Below are positions 18,947-25,635 of a DNA stretch of 35,028 bases, piece by piece. Numbering within the stretch: position 1 is the stretch's first letter; every line of letters starts with the position of its first letter. The stretch is from Betaproteobacteria bacterium (GTDB taxonomy: Bacteria > Pseudomonadota > Gammaproteobacteria > Burkholderiales > SG8-39): assembly GCA_022340285.1 (NCBI GenBank), contig JAJDOG010000037.1, forward strand, positions 1-35,028. The letters are read 5' to 3'. The notes under the pieces are model-generated. The model saw only the letters and a list, made by a program, of their open reading frames with translations, did no database searches and was not told the origin of the DNA. The position numbers and the translations under genes are program-made.

Positions 18947-20113
18947 CTAGTTGACTGGCTCGAGCCGCACGAGCATGCCGTCGGACTCGTCGGTGAGGAG
19001 ATAGAGGTAGCCGTCCGGCCCCTGCCGCACGTCCCGGATGCGACCCAGCACGCCCTTGAGCATGCGCTCCTCCTTCACGACCTTCTCGCCATCGAGTCGC
19101 AGGCGCACCAGCGTCTGGTCGCGAAGCGCCCCGATAAACAGGTCGCCGCGCCAGTGCGGGAACTTGTCGCCGTCGTAGAACGCCATACCGGACGGCGCGA
19201 TCGACGGTACCCAGTAATACAGCGGCTGCGCCATGCCCGCCTTGTGCGTGCCTTCGCCGATCTTCGTGCCGATGCCGTAATTCACCCCGTATGTGATGAC
19301 GGGCCAGCCGTAGTTCGTGCCTGCGCGAATGACGTTCACTTCGTCGCCACCCTGCGGGCCGTGCTCATGCGTCCAGAGCTCGCCGGTCTTAGGGTGGAGC
19401 GCCGCACCCTGCATGTTGCGGTTGCCGAGCGTGTACAGCTCGGGCTTCGCGCCCGGCCGGCCGACGAACGGATTGTCGGAAGGCACCCGGCCGTCGTCGT
19501 GCAGCCGGATGACCGACCCCGCGTGGTCGTCGAGCTTCTGCGCGCGCAGCATCTCGCCGCGGTCGCCCAGCGTCAGGTAGACGAAGCCAGGTCCGTCGAA
19601 CACGATGCGACCCCCGAAGTGACGGCCCGGGCGTCCCTTGGGCTGCTGGCGAAAGAGCACTTCGACGTTTTCGAGGCGCGTGCCGACGAGCCTGCCGCGC
19701 GCGAGTTCGGTGCCGACGCCGTCCGGCCCCTTGCCCGCGTACGACAGGTAGACGAGCGCGTTCTCGGCGAAGCGGGGATGCAACGCTACGTCAAACAGGC
19801 CGCCCTGTCCGTACGCTTCGATCGCCGGCAGTCCTGCGATCGGCGCCCGATCGAGCTTGCCGTCTGCACCGACTAGACGCAGCCGTCCGGGCCGCTCGGT
19901 CACCAGCATCCTGCCGTCCGGCAACCACGCAACGCTCCAGGGGTGCTCGAGACCGCGAGTCACGGTGACCACCCGCACCGCTTGCTCCTCGGTGGCGACG
20001 GGCTTCGACGGAGCCTGCGCGTCCGCGCAGCCTCCTGCGGAAAACGCGATCGGCCCGGTCAGCAAGCCCACGATCCAGGAGCGCTTGCATCGCGCGAACA
20101 AAGACTTGTGCAT
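18947..20113 (-). CDS. yliI: PQQ-dependent sugar dehydrogenase (YliI type)
   Basis: Exported six-bladed beta-propeller enzyme that oxidises aldose sugars with pyrroloquinoline quinone. It has 388 residues from ATG 20113. The signal sequence ends SAGGC, a plausible lipobox, so the protein may be lipid-anchored. Family motifs are GLEHPWSVAWLPDGRMLVTE, GQGGLFDVALHPRF, YLTLGDRG, LGNRNMQGAALHP, EHGPQGGDEVNVI, GTNYGWP and WVPSIAPSGMAFY. They agree with E. coli YliI, an aldose sugar dehydrogenase. An upstream in-frame codon at 20251 is rejected because the signal peptide would become internal. No PQQ synthesis genes are in the window. It is divergent from the conserved hypothetical gene. Confidence 0.92.
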   Translation of the reverse strand: MHKSLFARCKRSWIVGLLTGPIAFSAGGCADAQAPSKPVATEEQAVRVVTVTRGLEHPWSVAWLPDGRMLVTERPGRLRLVGADGKLDRAPIAGLPAIEAYGQGGLFDVALHPRFAENALVYLSYAGKGPDGVGTELARGRLVGTRLENVEVLFRQQPKGRPGRHFGGRIVFDGPGFVYLTLGDRGEMLRAQKLDDHAGSVIRLHDDGRVPSDNPFVGRPGAKPELYTLGNRNMQGAALHPKTGELWTHEHGPQGGDEVNVIRAGTNYGWPVITYGVNYGIGTKIGEGTHKAGMAQPLYYWVPSIAPSGMAFYDGDKFPHWRGDLFIGALRDQTLVRLRLDGEKVVKEERMLKGVLGRIRDVRQGPDGYLYLLTDESDGMLVRLEPVN

Positions 20114-20234
20114 GGTCAAGACGCTCCGGGTGCGTGCTACGGTCGATTCGAAGAGATACCCTGCTCTTCGTCCGTTGATCGACCCGCGGAGTTCCCACGC
20201 CGCAGCGGTTTCGGCGCACATGACGTTGGGATGG

Positions 20235-20240
20235 GATAAT
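20235..20240 (+). promoter_or_regulatory. candidate -10 element of the conserved hypothetical gene
   Basis: GATAAT preceded by GATGG lies 46 bases before ATG 20287 in the divergent gap with the sugar dehydrogenase gene. No clear -35 is visible. Confidence 0.3.
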
Positions 20241-20263
20241 TGACTTCTCATTCACTTTCCTCC

Positions 20264-20279
20264 CGGCCCGCAAGGGCCG
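20264..20279 (+). promoter_or_regulatory. GCAA-tetraloop hairpin next to the start codon
   Basis: CGGCCC-GCAA-GGGCCG is a perfect 6-bp stem capped by a GNRA-type tetraloop, ending 7 bases before ATG 20287. No purine-rich Shine-Dalgarno sequence is present in this leader, so the hairpin sits where the ribosome would bind. Confidence 0.5.
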
Positions 20280-20286
20280 CTTCGCC

Positions 20287-20691
20287 ATGGCCACTACCGG
20301 AAAGACCGCTACCGAGCTCAAGATGGATCCCGCAGCGCTGCATCGCGAGGATCTCTATACCGACCGCAAGATGGGTACCATCCGCGTGCTCACGCCCGTG
20401 ACCACCGACGGCGCGACGGATTCCGCGCGGCCGGTCCAGTACCTGGGCGAGGCGCAGATCCTGACGCCGATGGGCGCGATTCCGCTTTCGTTCCAGATCG
20501 ATGCCGTTTCGCTGGCCGAAGCGATCGAGAAGTTCGCGGACGCGGCAAAAGTGGCCGTCGAGCGCACCGCGCGCGAAATCCAGGAGTTGCGCCGCGAGGC
20601 CGCGTCGTCGATCGTGATCCCCGACTCGGTGCCCCCCGGGCTCGGCGGCGGGGGTCTCGGCGGCGGCGGCGGCAAGATCCAGATGCCCTAA
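20287..20691 (+). CDS. conserved hypothetical protein with Gly-rich tail
   Basis: A 134-residue protein, probably cytoplasmic (no signal peptide or membrane helix). It has an N-terminal LKMDPAALHREDLYTDRKMG, a central segment with TIRVLTPVTTDGA and QYLGEAQILTPMGAIPLSF, a helical segment with EAIEKFADAAKVAVERT and ELRREAASS, and a tail of glycine repeats ending GGGKIQMP. The arrangement resembles unnamed proteins I recall from betaproteobacteria, but I cannot assign a family or function. ATG 20287 has no ribosome site; a stable hairpin lies in its place. PPDK follows 169 bases later on the same strand, but palindromes and a separate strong ribosome site suggest independent control. Confidence 0.75.
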   Translation: MATTGKTATELKMDPAALHREDLYTDRKMGTIRVLTPVTTDGATDSARPVQYLGEAQILTPMGAIPLSFQIDAVSLAEAIEKFADAAKVAVERTAREIQELRREAASSIVIPDSVPPGLGGGGLGGGGGKIQMP

Positions 20692-20750
20692 CCGGGACCC
20701 GTGCAATCGGCGCGAGGGCCAGCAGGTGGCCCCCACGCACTGCACTGCTT

Positions 20751-20762
20751 TGACCGGGGTCA
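20751..20762. promoter_or_regulatory. TGACC-GG-GGTCA palindrome upstream of ppdK
   Basis: A 12-base palindrome TGACC-GG-GGTCA preceded by TT and followed by GAAA sits about 100 bases before ppdK. It could be a protein-binding site or a scar of a small mobile repeat. Nearby GGGCCA (20716-20721) and TGGCCC (20727-20732) form another short stem that may end transcription of the hypothetical gene, though no T tract follows. Confidence 0.35.
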
Positions 20763-20828
20763 GAAACCCGCGCGGTCGGCGGCCCAAAATGTGGGCAAAG
20801 CGGCGTGATGCATGTTGCTCGCGTGCGC

Positions 20829-20843
20829 TGACATTTCTTGTCA
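20829..20843. promoter_or_regulatory. TGACA-N5-TGTCA inverted repeat at the ppdK ribosome site
   Basis: TGACA (20829-20833) and TGTCA (20839-20843) are perfect inverted copies separated by TTTCT. The right arm shares its last A with the Shine-Dalgarno sequence AAAGGAGG (20843-20850). It could be an operator or an RNA stem next to the ribosome site. Confidence 0.4.
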
Positions 20844-20860
20844 AAGGAGGCCCGATCGCC

Positions 20861-23629
20861 ATGCCACGCCGCCCCGTCAAGTCCGGCTCCCGTAAACCCG
20901 CTCGTCGCGCGCCGAGCCGCGCGACATCCCCACGGCGAAAGCAGAAGTGGGTCTACCTGCTCGGGGAGGGAGACGCGACGATGCGCGATCTGCTCGGCGG
21001 CAAGGGGGCCAACCTTGCGGAGATGACGTCCCTCGGATTGCCCGTGCCGCCGGGTTTTGTCGTCACCACGCGGGCCTGCAACGCATACCTTGCGGCCGGC
21101 GGGTTCCCGGCGGGGATGTGGGAGCAGGTCTTGGCGGCCGTGGCGAAAATCGAGCGGCAGGCCGGCAAGCAGCTCGGCGACCCGTCCCGACCGCTGCTCG
21201 TCTCGTGCCGTTCCGGCGCGAAGTTCTCGATGCCGGGAATGATGGACACCGTGCTCAACATCGGCCTCAACGACGCCGTGGCCGAAGGTCTTGTCGCGCT
21301 CACCGGCGACGCGCGTTTCGTGTACGACGCCTACCGCAGGCTGGTGCAGATGTTCGGCGGCGTAGTAATGGGTCTCCCCGACGAGCCGTTCGAGAAAGTG
21401 CTGGCGGACCATCGCGCCAAGCGCAACGTCGCGAACGACGCCGACCTTTCGCCCGAGGACCTTGCCGCAATCACGCAGGCGTTCCGTGACATCGTCAAGA
21501 CGAGAACGGGCCGCCCGTTCCCAGCCGATCCGATCGAGCAGCTTCGCTTGGCCACCGAGGCGGTGTTCTCGTCCTGGAACGGCAAGCGTGCGATCGACTA
21601 CCGGAACGCTGCCGGAATTCCACACGATCTCGGTACCGCCGTGAACATCGTGACGATGGTGTTCGGCAACATGGGCGACGATTCGGGCACCGGCGTGGTC
21701 ACGACACGCAACGTCTCTACCGGTCAGCGCGAGCTGGAAGGCGATTACCTCACCAACGCGCAGGGCGAGGACGTCGTCGCAGGCACCCGCGCGACCAAGC
21801 CGATCGCCGCCCTGAAGGCGGAGATGCCGAAGATCTATACCGAGTTCGAGAAGATCTGCACGAAGCTGGAGCGCCACTACCGTGAGGTCCAGGACGTCGA
21901 GTTCACCATCGAGCGCGGCAAGCTCTGGATGCTCCAGACGCGCGACGCGAAACGCACTGCGCAGGCGGCGGTGCGCATCGCCGTTGACCTTGCGAGCGAG
22001 AAGCTCATCACCCGCGCCGAGGCGGTGCAACGCGTCACGCCGGAGCAGATCGATTTCTTCCTGCACCCGCAGTTCGATCTGGCGGAGCGACGCGCCGCCA
22101 TGGAGCGCGGCGACCGGATCGCCACCGGGCTGAACGTCTCGCCCGGTGCCGCGAGCGGTGCGCTCGTGTTCGACGCCGATACGGCCCACACATGGGGCGT
22201 GGACGAGAAGAAGGCGGTCATCATGGTCAGGCCCGAAACCAAGCCCGACGACGTGCATGGCATGCTCGCCGCGCGCGGCATCCTGACCAGCCGCGGCGGG
22301 CGCACCAGCCATGCGGCGCTCGTCGCGCGGCAATTCGGCAAACCCGCGGTGGTGGGCGTCGAAGCGCTGCGCATCGACGCCGAGGCGCACCAGTTCACCG
22401 TGGCCGGGCGTGTCTTCAAGGAAGGCGACACAGTATCGATAGACGGCACCTCCGGCGAGGTCTTCGCAGGCGAGCTGAAGACGGTCATCCCGGATTTCAA
22501 CGACCCTTACCTCATCAAGCTCCTGAAGTGGGCAGACGGTTTTCGCAAGCTCGGCGTATGGGCGAACGCCGACTATGCGCGCGACGCGAATCGTGCGCGC
22601 GGCTACGGCGCCGAGGGAATCGGGCTCTGCCGCACCGAGCACATGTTCTTCGAGACCGACCGTCTTCCGCTCGTTCGACAGATGATCATGGCGTCGACCG
22701 ACGAGGAACGCGCCGCACCTCTCGCGAAGCTTCTGCCGTTTCAGCGCGACGACTTCATCGACCTCTTCAAGGTGATGGACGGCCTGCCGGTGACCATACG
22801 CCTCATCGATCCGCCACTCCACGAATTCCTGCCGAGCCACGACGAGCTGCTGCAGGAGGTTACCGAGCTCGAGACGCGCGTCGAGATCGCAGACGGGACC
22901 GGTGACCCGCTCGGCCTCGCGGGTACGCTCGCGCAGAAGAAGAAGGTGCTCGGCGTGGTCGAGGCTATGCGCGAGCAGAATCCGATGCTCGGGTTGCGCG
23001 GCGTGCGCCTCGGCATCCATCTTCCCGCGCTCGTGCGCATGCAGGTGCGCGCAATCATCGAGGCGGCGTGCACCTGCGCGAAATCGGGTGTCAAGGTCCA
23101 TCCCAAGATCATGATCCCGCTCGTCGCCAGCACGAACGAGCTTCGCGTCGAGGAGGGCATTCTGGACGCGGAAGCGAAGGCGGTGATGAAGGAGCAGGGT
23201 GTCAAGGTGAAGTACGAGTTCGGCACGATGATCGAGATTCCGCGCGCGGCGCTCGTGGCGGACCGGATCGCCCGGTACGCGCAGTTCTTCTCGTTCGGCA
23301 CGAACGATCTCACACAGACCACCTTCGGCATCTCCCGCGATGACGCCGAAACAGGTTTTCTCCGCGAATATCTCGAAAAGCGGATCCTGCTGGAGAACCC
23401 CTTCGCCACCATCGACCAAGCGGGGATGGGAAAGCTAATGGAAACGGGCGTGAAGCTCGGGCGTGCCACCCGCCCGACGCTCGAGGTCGGAATCTGCGGC
23501 GAGCACGGAGGCGACCCGAAGTCGATCGACTTCTGCCACCGGATCGGGCTCGATTACGTGAGTTGCTCGCCGTACCGCGTCCCGGTCGCGCGCCTCGCCG
23601 CCGCCCACGCCGCCTTAAACGCGCGCTGA
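20861..23629 (+). CDS. ppdK: pyruvate, phosphate dikinase
   Basis: Interconverts pyruvate, ATP and phosphate with PEP, AMP and pyrophosphate. It has 922 residues. The ATP-grasp domain begins after residue 30 (LLGGKGANLAEM, SCRSGAKFSMPGMMDTVLNI). The phosphohistidine is H484 in SRGGRTSHAALVARQFGKP. The C-terminal PEP/pyruvate barrel includes GIGLCRTEHMFF, MIPLVAS, SFGTNDLTQTTFGISRDDA and the catalytic cysteine C879 in GICGEHGGDP. ATG 20861 follows AAAGGAGG by 10 bases. The first 28 residues are a lysine- and arginine-rich extension (KSGSRKPARRAPSRATSPRR) before the conserved start KWVYLLGEGD. No regulatory kinase/phosphorylase gene is adjacent. Confidence 0.97.
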   Translation: MPRRPVKSGSRKPARRAPSRATSPRRKQKWVYLLGEGDATMRDLLGGKGANLAEMTSLGLPVPPGFVVTTRACNAYLAAGGFPAGMWEQVLAAVAKIERQAGKQLGDPSRPLLVSCRSGAKFSMPGMMDTVLNIGLNDAVAEGLVALTGDARFVYDAYRRLVQMFGGVVMGLPDEPFEKVLADHRAKRNVANDADLSPEDLAAITQAFRDIVKTRTGRPFPADPIEQLRLATEAVFSSWNGKRAIDYRNAAGIPHDLGTAVNIVTMVFGNMGDDSGTGVVTTRNVSTGQRELEGDYLTNAQGEDVVAGTRATKPIAALKAEMPKIYTEFEKICTKLERHYREVQDVEFTIERGKLWMLQTRDAKRTAQAAVRIAVDLASEKLITRAEAVQRVTPEQIDFFLHPQFDLAERRAAMERGDRIATGLNVSPGAASGALVFDADTAHTWGVDEKKAVIMVRPETKPDDVHGMLAARGILTSRGGRTSHAALVARQFGKPAVVGVEALRIDAEAHQFTVAGRVFKEGDTVSIDGTSGEVFAGELKTVIPDFNDPYLIKLLKWADGFRKLGVWANADYARDANRARGYGAEGIGLCRTEHMFFETDRLPLVRQMIMASTDEERAAPLAKLLPFQRDDFIDLFKVMDGLPVTIRLIDPPLHEFLPSHDELLQEVTELETRVEIADGTGDPLGLAGTLAQKKKVLGVVEAMREQNPMLGLRGVRLGIHLPALVRMQVRAIIEAACTCAKSGVKVHPKIMIPLVASTNELRVEEGILDAEAKAVMKEQGVKVKYEFGTMIEIPRAALVADRIARYAQFFSFGTNDLTQTTFGISRDDAETGFLREYLEKRILLENPFATIDQAGMGKLMETGVKLGRATRPTLEVGICGEHGGDPKSIDFCHRIGLDYVSCSPYRVPVARLAAAHAALNAR

Positions 23630-23646
23630 TGTCGAGATGACACACC

Positions 23647-23700
23647 GGGAAGCAGGGTAACGGGGGGAAACCAGGCGGTTTCCCCCTGTTCGTAACGTTC
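23647..23700 (+). repeat. type B hairpin repeat with compensated stem
   Basis: The unit has a GGGAAGCAGGGTAACGGG lead-in, arms GGGGGAAACC (23663-23672) and GGTTTCCCCC (23677-23686) around AGGC, and the tail TGTTCGTAACGTTC (23687-23700). Compared with the copy at 18835-18890, two base pairs are changed on both sides (A-T to G-C and G-C to A-T), so pairing is fully kept. Confidence 0.8.
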
Positions 23701-23712
23701 TGCCTTTCTCTT

Positions 23713-23748
23713 GAGGGAACCAGCCGGCTCCCTCCTGTTCGTCACCTT
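23713..23748 (+). repeat. partial type B hairpin repeat
   Basis: Arms GAGGGAACC (23713-23721) and GGCTCCCTC (23726-23734) surround AGCC, with one A-C mismatch, followed by CTGTTCGTCACCTT. It follows the full copy in tandem, as a partial copy also does at 14660-14682. It ends 12 bases before the stop codon of the tonB-like gene on the other strand. Confidence 0.65.
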
Positions 23749-23759
23749 CCGCTCCTGCT

Positions 23760-24572
23760 CTAGAGAATCCTGAAGCGGACCGGGAGCAGGATCGTCCTGT
23801 TGGCAGAAGACGGCCCGAGCGTCCCGAGCTTGAGCACAGCGCGAATCGCGGCGTCGTCGAGAATCTTGTGGCCCGAGCCGCTTGCGATGGACGCGTCGAG
23901 AATTCGGCCGCCCTCGCCGACCTGGACGAGCAACGTCACTTCGCCCTCGAGTCCGCGCTCGAGCGCTTCCGGCGGGAACAGCATCGTCTCCGAAAGTCGG
24001 CCGAGCGTCTCGCGCAGTTCGTTCGGCGACAGCTGCTCGGCAGGCGTGCTGGGCGGCGTCCGCAGCCCGATGCCGCCGCGCAAATGCTCGGGCAAGCGGA
24101 GATCGAGGCCCTGACGCGGTTCGTCTATCGCCGCGGTCTCCGTGCGCGGCGGCTTCGATTCCGCCGGTTTCGGCTCGGGTTTGGGTTTGGGCTTGGGCTT
24201 GGGCTTTTCCGCACGCGGTTCTGGTCGCGGCTTGGGCTTCGGTTTGGGCTTCGGCTCGATCGGGTCCTTGAGGACTTCCGCTTGCGGGGGATCAATGGTG
24301 TTCTTGAGCACCGTCGGGGGTGCGGCGGGCTTCTCTTCCGGAAGCGGTGGAGGCGGTTTCTCGACGGGTGGCGGCGGCGCGAGCTCGAGCCGCGCCGTGA
24401 GCGCTGCGCCGCGCTCCTCCGGAAGGGGCGCAAGCGGCCGCAGCGGCATGCCTGGCAAGGACAGCACAAAGATATGCAGCGCGATCGATCCGGCAAGGGC
24501 CCACCACAGCGGGGCGTTCGAGTCGGGGGCAGCCACCGGCAGATCGACTCGGGGGCTTTGACTTATCGCCAT
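23760..24572 (-). CDS. TonB-like energy transducer (orphan)
   Basis: A 270-residue TonB-family protein, predicted to be anchored in the inner membrane and to span the periplasm. The N-terminal helix (about 21-38) contains S29 and H33 in GSIALHIF, the SxxxH spacing found essential in TonB. A long proline- and lysine-rich spacer follows (PPPPVEKPPPPLPEEKP, then PKPKPKPKP blocks). The C-terminal TonB domain is FPPEALERGLEGEVTLLVQV to LPVRFRIL. ATG 24572 has GGAG 4 bases upstream and gives a short cytoplasmic tail. There is no exbB, exbD or receptor gene beside it, so its partners are elsewhere. It is divergent from the ankyrin gene across a perfect palindrome. Confidence 0.9.
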   Translation of the reverse strand: MAISQSPRVDLPVAAPDSNAPLWWALAGSIALHIFVLSLPGMPLRPLAPLPEERGAALTARLELAPPPPVEKPPPPLPEEKPAAPPTVLKNTIDPPQAEVLKDPIEPKPKPKPKPRPEPRAEKPKPKPKPKPEPKPAESKPPRTETAAIDEPRQGLDLRLPEHLRGGIGLRTPPSTPAEQLSPNELRETLGRLSETMLFPPEALERGLEGEVTLLVQVGEGGRILDASIASGSGHKILDDAAIRAVLKLGTLGPSSANRTILLPVRFRIL

Positions 24573-24586
24573 GAATCTCCGACTAT

Positions 24587-24603
24587 GACGGTCGTTGACC
24601 GTC
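24587..24603. promoter_or_regulatory. perfect palindrome in a divergent promoter region
   Basis: GACGGTC (24587-24593) and GACCGTC (24597-24603) are exact inverted copies separated by GTT. On the minus strand they fall between TTGCCA (24611-24606) and CATAGT (24587-24582), a possible -35/-10 pair with 18-base spacing for the tonB-like gene. On the plus strand they lie just after a possible TTGACT-17-GACTAT pair (24558-24563, 24581-24586). This is the layout of an operator serving both divergent genes. Confidence 0.5.
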
Positions 24604-24618
24604 GATGGCAAGTACGAA

Positions 24619-25635
24619 TTGAACCACGCTGATCGCGCGCGCCAGTGGTTGGCCGCGGCAACGCTGGCATTGGCCTTGATGGCGCCGGCCGGCGCCCGGG
24701 CGGAGCTTCCCGACCCGGTCCGATTCGCCGTCACGATCCAGGCCGGCGACGTCGAAACAGTCGAAGGGTGGCTGAAAGAAGGGCTCGACCCCGAGTTCCG
24801 CGCCGATCGCGTCGGGACCGGACTGATGCTCGCTGCGTGGGAGGGCAACATCGAAATGATGGCGCTCTTCGTCGCCTACGGCGCCGACGTCAACGCGATG
24901 AACCAGAACCGTGAGCAGCCCCTGATGCACGCCGCGTGGCAAGGACATCGCGACGCGGTTCGCTGGCTGCTCGACCACGGGGCGCAGATCAACCGCCAGG
25001 GTCTCGAATGGTCGGCCCTCCACTACGCCGTGTTCGCGGGACATCAGGACGTCGTGAATACGCTCATCGCGCGGGGCGCCGACATCGACGCGCGCTCCAC
25101 CAACGGCTCCTCGCCGCTGATGATGGCTTCCCGGGAGGGACACGAGAAGCTCGCGCAGCTGCTGGTCAATCTCGGCGCGAATACGGACATCAAGAACGAT
25201 TGGGGCGACGATGCCCTCGTCTGGGCGATGCGCAACGGTAACCCCCAGATTGCCAAGATGGTGACGACTCCCGAGCGATTCGCCGAAGCGGCGCGCGCAC
25301 CGCGCGAGCAGTTCGGGGCGGCGACCCGCTCGCTGCCCCTGCCGCAGCGTCTCGCGCACCTCATGAATGCCATTCGTGCCGCGGAGGCAGAAGGGCGTTC
25401 GAGCCTCGATCTTCAGGAGCAATATCTTGCCGCCGTGCGCGAGCTTCGCGCGAAGCGCGCGGCCGATGAGGCGCGCGCACGCGAGGAGAATCGGACCCCC
25501 GCCGCGCTCGAGATCCGCGCGCAGCGCGGCGCCCCCGGTCGTGAGCAGGCAGTGCTGATCTACGATCGGCGCTCGCAGGATCCGGCGCCCCTCCCCAATC
25601 CCCGTAATGCCGCACCCGGCGCGGCCGGACCGTGA
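24619..25635 (+). CDS. exported ankyrin-repeat protein
   Basis: From TTG 24619 the protein has 338 residues. A more upstream TTG at 24595 is possible but lies inside the palindrome, and neither has a good ribosome site. The signal peptide with RARQWLAAATLALALMAPAG ends near ARA. Four to five ankyrin repeats follow (for example GTGLMLAAWEGNIEMMALFV, QPLMHAAWQGHRDAVRWLLD, SALHYAVFAGHQDVVNTLI, SPLMMASREGHEKLAQLLV). The C-terminal third is charged and unstructured in appearance. Ankyrin repeats bind other proteins, and the partner is unknown. The stop overlaps the GTG of the next gene by 4 bases (GTGA), indicating translational coupling. Confidence 0.85.
   Translation: MNHADRARQWLAAATLALALMAPAGARAELPDPVRFAVTIQAGDVETVEGWLKEGLDPEFRADRVGTGLMLAAWEGNIEMMALFVAYGADVNAMNQNREQPLMHAAWQGHRDAVRWLLDHGAQINRQGLEWSALHYAVFAGHQDVVNTLIARGADIDARSTNGSSPLMMASREGHEKLAQLLVNLGANTDIKNDWGDDALVWAMRNGNPQIAKMVTTPERFAEAARAPREQFGAATRSLPLPQRLAHLMNAIRAAEAEGRSSLDLQEQYLAAVRELRAKRAADEARAREENRTPAALEIRAQRGAPGREQAVLIYDRRSQDPAPLPNPRNAAPGAAGP

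Noticed and set aside
20390-23419. Minus-strand open frame of about 1000 codons opposite ppdK
   Set aside because: It is an antisense shadow of a high-GC coding gene. The translation is full of histidine, arginine and aspartate low-complexity runs and has no domain-like sequence or start signal.
8223-23748. CRISPR array
   Set aside because: The repeat units are scattered over separate gene gaps in both orientations, with no regular spacers and no cas genes.
24125-24370. Possible tandem DNA repeat or microsatellite
   Set aside because: It encodes the proline- and lysine-rich spacer normal in TonB proteins, so the repetition is explained by protein structure.
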